A stretch of DNA of 11,728 nt. Source: JACCVL01 sp038232655. GTDB lineage: Bacteria > Actinomycetota > Actinomycetes > Propionibacteriales > Nocardioidaceae. Where the stretch lies: contig JBBSNM010000083.1 of the NCBI GenBank assembly GCA_038232655.1, positions 1 through 11,728 of the forward strand, read 5' to 3'. Below, one piece after another: positions 7,284 through 11,728 of this stretch. Position 1 is the stretch's first letter. Every line of letters begins with the position of its first letter. The notes below the pieces were generated by a model. That model searched no databases. It was not told the origin of the DNA and worked only from the letters and a program-made list of their open reading frames with translations. The position numbers and the translations under genes are program-made.

Positions 7284-7307
7284 TCGCCGGCTCGGCGACC
7301 CCGGCGA
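7284..7307 (-). terminator. Hairpin downstream of the GH32 gene
   Basis: Read on the minus strand, TCGCCGG and CCGGCGA form a perfect seven-bp stem around a ten-base loop, beginning 7 bases past the GH32 stop codon. A second short stem (GCCCC-CCC-GGGGC at 7263-7275) follows further downstream. No T-tract is present. The location suits termination of the GH32 transcript before it meets the convergent GTPase operon. Confidence 0.45.
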
Positions 7308-7314
7308 CCAGCGC

Positions 7315-8664
7315 TCATACCGACCCGGCTGCCAGCCCGAGCAGCCAGCCGCTGACCGGGGAGCCACCCATGGTCCGCACGACCCAGCGGCTGGTCGCGG
7401 TCGGGTAGGCGCGGACCGTACGCGCCACCGGGCCGCCGTCGAAGATCTCGATGATCGACCCGTCCACGAGCACCCGGGGCGGCACCAGCGGCGTCGGGGA
7501 GATGTCCCACTCGGCGACCAACCGCGCCGCGGTACCGGCATCGGCATCGTCGCCGTCCACGAGCCACAGCGACACCGGCCCCGTCACGCCGCCCAGGTCG
7601 AGGTCGAACGCCGCCGTCTCGAACGGCTCGCCCGAGACGACCGGGAGCGGCTCGCGGCGCAGGGCGTCCAGCTCGGCCGCCGGCCGGGACACCAGCACGT
7701 CGTCGACCAGCGACAGCTCGCGGGCGAAGGTGAGCACCCCGGCCCAGCCGGCGGCGGCCACCTCCTCGGCGTTGCGGCTGTCCTCGCGCGACCAGCCCCA
7801 CAGCAGCACGCGGTCACCGATCGGCAGCACCCGCGGGGCGTAGAACGTCGGGCCGCTGTCGAGCTCACCCGCCAATCGGGGCGTGAACCGCGGCCCGGCG
7901 GGTCCGTCGGCAAGGTCACCCACGAACCAGCGCACCCCGTCGAGGGAGAAGTCGTCGCCCACCCGCCGCCACAGCGAGACCAGCAGCACCCAGCGGTCGT
8001 CGACCCGCACCAGGTTGGGGCACTCCCACACGTTGGCCGGAGCCGCGGTGGCCGCCAACCGGTCGGCCGTGGTCAGCAGGCGGCCCAGCGGAGTCCACGC
8101 CCGCAGGTCGTCGCAGCCGTAGACGAGCAGCTGCGGCTGGCCGCGCCGGTGGCCGGCCCCCTGCACGGCGTAGCGGTGACCGGCCAGCTCGAAGACGAAC
8201 GGGTCCCGGACGTCGGTGACCGCCGGGTCGTCGGGCATGCCGGCGACCGAGCCCGACTCGGGCACCCAGGTCTGCATCCGCCGGTCGCTGCGGGCGAGCA
8301 GCACCTGGGAGCGCCCGCCATCATCGACGACACCGCTGTAGACGGCGGTCGGCGCGCCGGCATCGTCCACCACGCACCCGCTCCAGCAGCCGTACGCGTC
8401 CAGTTCGCCGGGGCGGTTGACCAGCGCGATCGGCTCGTGTCGCCAGTGCACGAGGTCGGTCGAGCTGACGTGGCCCCATTTGATCGCCGCGTGCAGGGAC
8501 CGGTCGGGGTTGTGCTGGAAGAACAGGTGATAGCGGCCGTCGACGTACGAGCAGCCGTTCGGGTCGTTCACCCAGCCGCGGTCGGGGCGCCCGTGCAGCC
8601 TCGGGAAGGCCGGATCCGGGTGCTCCTCGCGGTGCTGGGGGTGCTCGGTGTGCATGGGCCGCAC
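7315..8664 (-). CDS. Glycoside hydrolase family 32 beta-fructosidase (sucrose/sucrose-6-phosphate hydrolase type)
   Basis: A 449-residue GH32 enzyme that should cleave terminal beta-fructofuranosidic bonds with retention of configuration. The three active-site blocks are present: WVNDPNG (31-37) with the nucleophile D34, R153-D154-P155 with the transition-state-stabilising aspartate, and WECPNL with the acid/base E214 followed by C215. The five-bladed propeller is followed by a C-terminal beta-sandwich ending in VDGSIIEIFDGG, typical of the family. There is no signal peptide, so the enzyme is cytoplasmic and probably acts on imported sucrose, sucrose-6-phosphate or short fructo-oligosaccharides; sequence alone does not separate these. 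The GTG at 8664 is chosen because GGAAGG lies six bases upstream; the ATG at 8655 would be 15 bases from it. No sugar transporter, fructokinase or LacI-type regulator lies alongside, so it appears to be a single-gene unit. Its start is 43 bases from that of the divergent ASCH remnant. Confidence 0.92.
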   Translation of the reverse strand: MRPMHTEHPQHREEHPDPAFPRLHGRPDRGWVNDPNGCSYVDGRYHLFFQHNPDRSLHAAIKWGHVSSTDLVHWRHEPIALVNRPGELDAYGCWSGCVVDDAGAPTAVYSGVVDDGGRSQVLLARSDRRMQTWVPESGSVAGMPDDPAVTDVRDPFVFELAGHRYAVQGAGHRRGQPQLLVYGCDDLRAWTPLGRLLTTADRLAATAAPANVWECPNLVRVDDRWVLLVSLWRRVGDDFSLDGVRWFVGDLADGPAGPRFTPRLAGELDSGPTFYAPRVLPIGDRVLLWGWSREDSRNAEEVAAAGWAGVLTFARELSLVDDVLVSRPAAELDALRREPLPVVSGEPFETAAFDLDLGGVTGPVSLWLVDGDDADAGTAARLVAEWDISPTPLVPPRVLVDGSIIEIFDGGPVARTVRAYPTATSRWVVRTMGGSPVSGWLLGLAAGSV

Positions 8665-8707
8665 CTGCCGCCTTCCGTAGGTGACCCGGCCGCCCCATCA
8701 TGGCCCT

Positions 8708-9211
8708 GTGCAGCCTCTCGATGCCGGGTTGGCCGCCGCGGTGTGGTCGGCGTTCGTCGCGCGGCACCCCGAGCACGCCGGCGAGGTGCCGCCGTTCGAC
8801 CGGTTCGGGACTCCGACGAGCTGCTCGACCTGGTGCTGCACGGACCCAAGCGCGCGACCGCGGGCGCGGTGGCGGAGTACCTCGACGCGGGTGAGCCGCT
8901 GCCGAGGATCGGCGGGTTCGGGGTCGTCGGGGACGCCGCCGGTCGGGCACGCTGCATCCTGCGCAGCGTCGAGTTGCGGATCGGCCATCCTGCGCAGCGT
9001 TGAGTTGCGGATCGGCCCGCTGGAAAGCGTCGACGACGCGTTCGCCTGGGACGACGGTGAGGGCGACCGCACGCGGGACAGCTGGTTGGCCGACCACCGC
9101 GCGTACCTCGGCCGCAGCTGCGCTCGGCGGGGCATCGAGCTCAGCGATTAGCTCGAGGTGGTCTTCGAGCGGTTCGTGGTGGAGGTGTGGCCGGAGTCGG
9201 TCGCCGACTGA
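8708..9211 (+). pseudogene. ASCH-domain protein gene, inactivated by three lesions
   Basis: Joined across frames, the sequence reads as one ASCH-domain protein of about 160 residues: VQPLDAGLAAAVWSAFVARH, then FGDSDELLDLVLHGPKRATA, YLDAGEPLPRIGGFGVV, RCILRSVELRIGPLESVDDA, FAWDDGEGDRTRDSWLADHR and a tail ending WPESVAD. The GPKRAT and EGD-plus-WxxxH blocks are typical of ASCH proteins, a PUA-like fold thought to bind RNA or modified nucleotides. Lesions: (1) at 8807-8809 one G is missing from what should be GGGG, moving the frame; (2) a 31-bp tandem duplication (8955-9016) moves it again and places TGA at 9001-9003; (3) an in-frame TAG at 9149-9151, after which the same frame continues with plausible family sequence to TGA at 9209-9211. 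The probable original start is GTG 8708; GTG 8681 is also in frame. The remaining similarity is high, so decay looks recent. Confidence 0.85.
8955..9016. repeat. 31-bp tandem duplication inside the ASCH gene
   Basis: Positions 8955-8985 and 8986-9016 are identical except one base (C at 8970, T at 9001). Removing either copy rejoins the upstream frame to the downstream frame, since 31 is one more than a multiple of three. The single difference in the second copy turns a CGA-containing context into the TGA stop at 9001-9003. Confidence 0.95.
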
Positions 9212-9510
9212 CGCCGCACTGCCCCCGCCCCCCGTCACCCCCGGCGCAAACGGCCCCGCGTCGTCCCACGCGTATCCCGGGCGCCCCCTGGCGGGCGCAC
9301 CCGGGAGGTACACCGGTCGTAGCTGGGCGGGCCTACTCCACGCGATGGCGTCCCACCGGTCGGGGCACGCCGCATTCGGTACGTTCGGCACCATTTCCGC
9401 TGCCGCGGTGGAGCCGCACGCACCGAGTGGTCGTTGCCAACGCCGCGGGCTGTCTGTCGCCGCTGCCGTCTTCGACGTAGACTCGGCGGGTCGACCCCGT
9501 ACCCGGCAGG
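9212..9510. other. Gene-free spacer between the ASCH remnant and the repeat array
   Basis: About 300 bases with no convincing gene on either strand. A 97-codon open frame begins at 9187 but its product is Pro/Arg-rich low complexity without family features, and it overlaps the ASCH remnant. The only structure seen is a short hairpin at 9281-9298. The stretch may include former coding or regulatory DNA that has decayed along with the ASCH gene. Confidence 0.5.
9281..9298. terminator. Short hairpin in the spacer, possible terminator
   Basis: GCGCCC-CCTGGC-GGGCGC, a six-bp perfect stem with a six-base loop, 70 bases beyond the end of the ASCH remnant. It has no T-tract. It is a weak candidate for the former terminator of that gene. 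Confidence 0.3.
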
Positions 9511-9578
9511 CGCCACGTGAAGCGACGCTGCGCCACGTGAAGCGACGCTGCGCCACGTGAAGCGACGCTGCGCCACGT
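9511..9578. repeat. 20-bp tandem repeat, three perfect copies plus a partial
   Basis: CGCCACGTGAAGCGACGCTG is repeated exactly at 9511-9530, 9531-9550 and 9551-9570, and the first eight bases recur at 9571-9578. Each unit contains two palindromes, CACGTG and AGCGACGCT (four-base arms around one base). The 20-bp period is close to two helical turns, so all copies face roughly the same side of DNA. The array directly abuts the 3' end of the LysR gene and would be transcribed as its 3' untranslated region. It is not a CRISPR array, as there are no spacers. Confidence 0.95.
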
Positions 9579-9589
9579 TTACGTGGCGC
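9570..9589 (-). terminator. Hairpin containing the LysR stop codon
   Basis: GCGCCACGT-TT-ACGTGGCGC (plus-strand reading) is a perfect nine-bp inverted repeat with a two-base centre. On the minus strand the LysR TAA stop (9581-9579) lies in its centre. The plus-strand left arm is the partial fourth copy of the 20-bp repeat. Without a T-tract it can only tentatively be called a terminator. Confidence 0.5.
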
Positions 9590-10481
9590 GCGGCGGCGGC
9601 GCGGTGGCGGCGGCTGACACCAGGCGGTGCAGGTCACGGGCGACCGGCTGGGTCTCGCCGGCTCGCACCGCCACGGTCACCTCGCTCCAGGCGCCGGGGT
9701 CGTTCAGCCGCAGGTAGTGCACGTGCTCGTGCCGCAGCGTGCGTACCGAGTCCGGCACGATCGCGACCCCGAGCCCGGCGGCGACCAGCGCCAGCAGGGT
9801 GACGAACTGGTTGGCCTCCTGCGCGAAGTGTGGGGTCAGCCCGGCTGCGCGGGACATCACCAGCAGCTTGTCCCACGCCCGCGGCACGCGATCGCGCGGG
9901 AGGGTGACGAACGGGGAGCGCTCGAGCTCAGCCAAGCGGATCCGCCGGCGGTGGCGCAGCACGTGGTCGTGCGGGACCGCGGCCAGCAGTGGCTCCCGCT
10001 GCAGCGTCTGGACCTGCAGGTCGTCGGTCGGCTCCAGATCACGGCCGAGCCCGACGTCGATCTCGCCGTCGAGCAGCTGAGGCACCTGCTCCTCGGTCGT
10101 CATCTCGCGCAGGGACAGCTGGACGAGGGGCCGCTCGGCGCGGTGGACCGCTACGACCCGGGGGAGGACCTCGACCGCCGCGGACGCGACGAACCCCAGC
10201 GTCGCGCGACCACGTACGCCGCTGGCCGCCTGGACCGCCGCGACGCGCGAGTCGCTGGCCGCGGCGAGCGTGCGGCGGGCTGCGTGCACGAATGCCGCCC
10301 CGGCGGGGGTCAGCTCGACCCGGCGACTGGTGCGCTTGAACAGCTCGACGCCGAGGTCGTGCTCGAGCTGGCGCACCTGGCGGGACAACGACGGCTGGGC
10401 GACGTGCAGCCGGTCGGCGGCGCGGCCGAAGTGCAGCTCCTCCGCGACCGCGACCGCGTAGTGCAGATGTCGCAGCTCCAT
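9579..10481 (-). CDS. LysR-type transcriptional regulator
   Basis: A 300-residue protein of standard LysR length. Residues 1-60 form the winged helix-turn-helix: MELRHLHYAVAVAEELHFGR, AADRLHVAQPSLSRQVRQLE, HDLGVELFKR, with the LTPAG wing. A linker helix and the periplasmic-binding-protein-like effector domain (about 89-293) follow, with recognisable EIDVGLGRD and VAAGLGVAIVPDSV stretches. The N terminus resembles the BenM/CatR/CbnR branch, whose members often respond to aromatic or organic acid intermediates; the effector here is unknown. The ATG at 10481 is preceded by a perfect AGGAGG six bases upstream; an in-frame start at 10508 would add nine residues and overlap the probable operator. 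It is divergent from the aldehyde dehydrogenase gene, the classical arrangement for a LysR regulator and its target, and the operator at 10496-10518 overlaps its own 5' leader, implying autorepression. Confidence 0.93.
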   Translation of the reverse strand: MELRHLHYAVAVAEELHFGRAADRLHVAQPSLSRQVRQLEHDLGVELFKRTSRRVELTPAGAAFVHAARRTLAAASDSRVAAVQAASGVRGRATLGFVASAAVEVLPRVVAVHRAERPLVQLSLREMTTEEQVPQLLDGEIDVGLGRDLEPTDDLQVQTLQREPLLAAVPHDHVLRHRRRIRLAELERSPFVTLPRDRVPRAWDKLLVMSRAAGLTPHFAQEANQFVTLLALVAAGLGVAIVPDSVRTLRHEHVHYLRLNDPGAWSEVTVAVRAGETQPVARDLHRLVSAAATAPPPRAT

Positions 10482-10495
10482 GGTCGCCTCCTGGA

Positions 10496-10518
10496 ATCGA
10501 TGCTCCAAGCGTATCGAT
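10496..10518. promoter_or_regulatory. Probable LysR operator, ATCGAT-N11-ATCGAT
   Basis: Two ATCGAT hexamers (10496-10501 and 10513-10518) are separated by exactly 11 bases, giving the T-N11-A dyad typical of LysR recognition sites. The centre (10507) is about 65 bases upstream of the start site predicted for the aldehyde dehydrogenase and 15-37 bases upstream of the LysR start codon. A related GTATCG recurs at 10548-10553, matching 10511-10516, and could be part of an activation half-site. Known geometry plus visible symmetry; binding itself is inferred. Confidence 0.65.
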
Positions 10519-10535
10519 CAAGCACAAACAAGTCT

Positions 10536-10565
10536 TTGCCAGTCTCGGTATCGCGGTCCTAGAGT
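10536..10565 (+). promoter_or_regulatory. Candidate sigma-70-type promoter for the aldehyde dehydrogenase
   Basis: TTGCCA (10536-10541, five of six to TTGACA) is followed after 18 bases by TAGAGT (10560-10565, four of six to TATAAT). Transcription would start near 10572, leaving a leader of about 37 bases that contains the CGGAGGA ribosome site. The surrounding DNA is the least GC-rich of the window. Confidence 0.45.
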
Positions 10566-10608
10566 CCAGGCAATTCGTTGCACGCCCTGATCCGCCGGAG
10601 GACCACAG

Positions 10609-11728
10609 ATGACCAGCCCGCACGCCACGCCCTACCTCAATGGAACCTGGATCGAGGGCTCTGGCCACGTCGTCGCGCGGGAGAACCCCGCTCATCCCGA
10701 CACCGTCGTCGGCCACACCGATACCGCTGACGAGTCGATCGTCGAGCGGGCGGTCGAGGGTGCTGCCGAGGCGGCGTACGCCTGGCGGCGGCGGCCGGCG
10801 CTGGAGCGTGGCCGCATCCTGGTGCGCGCGGCCGAGCTGATGGAGGCCAGGGTCGACGACCTCGCCCGGCTGCTGACGCTGGAGGAGGGCAAGACGCTCG
10901 CGGAGTCGCGCGGCGAGGTCGTCCGCAGTGCCGAGACGCTGCGCTTCCACGGCCTGCAGGCCTGGCAGCCGGTCGGTGAGGTGTTCAACGGCCCCACGCC
11001 GGACGAGATCGTCCGCACGCACCGGGTGCCGGTGGGCGTGGTGGCGGCGATCACTCCGTGGAACTTCCCGCTCAACATCCCGGTCTGGAAGATCGCACCC
11101 GCCCTCGTGCACGGCTGCACCGTGGTGTGGAAGCCCGCGTCGGTGGCCGCCCTGACCGGTGCCGCGCTGGTCTCCCTGCTGCACGAGGCTGGACTGCCCG
11201 CGGGCGTCTTGCAGTACGTGCCCGGGCCGGGGGCCCGCGGCCAGCAGCTGGTCGAGGACGCTCGGGTGGCCGCGGTGACATTCACCGGCTCGGAAGGGGT
11301 CGGCCGCACCCTCGCCGGCATCACCGCTGGGCGCGGCGTGCGCTGCCAGCTCGAGCTGGGCGGTCACAACCCGGCGCTGGTGCTGCCCGACGCCGACCTC
11401 AACCTCACCGTGCCCGCGCTGGTCGCCAGCATCAGCAGCGGCTCGGGGCAGAAGTGCACCGCCGCCCGCAGGGTGTTGGTGCACGACGACATCCGCGCCG
11501 AGCTGCTGGACCGGCTGACGGCCGCACTGGGCACGGTGCGCCTCGGTGACGGGATGGACCCGGCCACCACGATGGGCCCGCTGGTGTCGGCGCAGTCCCG
11601 CGACGAGGTGGTCGACGCCGTCAACGGCGCGGTTGCCGAGGGTGCCGAGGTGCTGTGCGGCGCCGACCCCGACGCTGCAACTGGCACCACAGCCGGTCCC
11701 GGCTACTACGTAGCCCCGACGCTGCTGG
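10609..11728 (+). CDS. NAD(P)-dependent aldehyde dehydrogenase, 3' end outside the window
   Basis: 373 residues of an aldehyde dehydrogenase superfamily enzyme (about 480 usual), which oxidises an aldehyde to the acid with NAD(P)+ via a cysteine thiohemiacetal. Motifs in order: PWNFP with the oxyanion-hole N152; WKPAS with the cofactor-binding K175; FTGSEGVG of the nucleotide-binding fold; ELGGHNP with the general base E249; and GQKCTAARR with the nucleophile C283. The lysine usually following ELGG is His253 here. The overall pattern resembles succinate-semialdehyde and alpha-ketoglutarate-semialdehyde dehydrogenases, but the substrate cannot be fixed. The ATG at 10609 is preceded by CGGAGGA six bases upstream. 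It has no stop before the edge. The divergent LysR gene and the dyad between them suggest inducible expression, and further catabolic genes may lie downstream. Confidence 0.93.
   Translation, partial: MTSPHATPYLNGTWIEGSGHVVARENPAHPDTVVGHTDTADESIVERAVEGAAEAAYAWRRRPALERGRILVRAAELMEARVDDLARLLTLEEGKTLAESRGEVVRSAETLRFHGLQAWQPVGEVFNGPTPDEIVRTHRVPVGVVAAITPWNFPLNIPVWKIAPALVHGCTVVWKPASVAALTGAALVSLLHEAGLPAGVLQYVPGPGARGQQLVEDARVAAVTFTGSEGVGRTLAGITAGRGVRCQLELGGHNPALVLPDADLNLTVPALVASISSGSGQKCTAARRVLVHDDIRAELLDRLTAALGTVRLGDGMDPATTMGPLVSAQSRDEVVDAVNGAVAEGAEVLCGADPDAATGTTAGPGYYVAPTLL

Noticed and set aside
5916..7547. 543-codon minus-strand open frame opposite the second GTPase
   Set aside because: Product is Arg/Ser/Ala-rich without domains, and it overlaps the GTPase with P-loop and membrane segments as well as the GH32 gene end.
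8800..9020. Programmed ribosomal frameshifting in the ASCH gene
   Set aside because: The frame changes are explained by a lost G and a 31-bp duplication, and a third lesion (TAG at 9149) is also present; there is no need for a recoding signal.
9187..9480. 97-codon plus-strand open frame between the ASCH remnant and the repeats
   Set aside because: Pro/Arg-rich low complexity, no convincing ribosome site, overlaps the remnant.
9511..9578. CRISPR-like array
   Set aside because: The 20-bp units are immediately adjacent with no spacers, and no cas gene is present.
10039..11484. 481-codon minus-strand open frame across the LysR-ALDH spacer
   Set aside because: It runs antisense to the aldehyde dehydrogenase and out of frame over the LysR gene, and would cover the clear regulatory spacer.

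Overview
The window is very GC-rich, frequently uses GTG starts, has near-continuous antisense shadow reading frames and carries an actinobacterial gene set. It is most likely chromosomal DNA of a high-GC actinomycete, perhaps of the Micrococcales; that finer placement is inference from gene content only. No phage gene, transposase, integrase, CRISPR array, tRNA or rRNA was seen.

Layout. Positions 1-1119 (minus strand) hold a nucleotide/RNA housekeeping pair: rph (RNase PH), followed by rdgB (dITP/XTP pyrophosphatase), which runs off the left edge. From 1394 to 3143 (plus strand) a compact probable operon encodes a small DUF3618-type membrane-anchored protein, an orphan GroES-like (cpn10 fold) protein and a FUSC-type membrane transporter. 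It ends in a 24-bp-arm inverted repeat that includes the stop codon. A 57-residue single-span membrane protein (3372-3545) comes next, then two translationally coupled large GTPases with C-terminal membrane segments (3704-5425 and 5422-7107). Both GTPases carry a DxPD version of the G3 motif, and only the second keeps a recognisable G4 motif. This pair is the least understood part of the window.

Positions 7108-7314 separate convergent genes and contain a 15-bp tandem repeat and several hairpins. A cytoplasmic GH32 beta-fructosidase lies on the minus strand (7315-8664). Divergent from it is a wrecked ASCH-domain gene (8708-9211) with three separate lesions: a one-base deletion, a 31-bp tandem duplication and a nonsense codon. 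A gene-free stretch (9212-9578) ends in three perfect 20-bp tandem repeats and a hairpin that contains the stop codon of a LysR-type regulator (9579-10481, minus).

The regulator is divergent from an aldehyde dehydrogenase (10609 to the right edge). Their 127-bp spacer contains an ATCGAT-N11-ATCGAT dyad centred about 65 bases upstream of the transcription start predicted for the dehydrogenase, the classical geometry of a LysR activation site. The likely logic of the right end is therefore a LysR protein that regulates itself and activates a catabolic aldehyde dehydrogenase.

Nothing here is a clear-cut new defence or mobile system. The best leads are the GTPase pair with the small membrane protein ahead of it, the 20-bp repeat array, and the freshly decayed ASCH gene.
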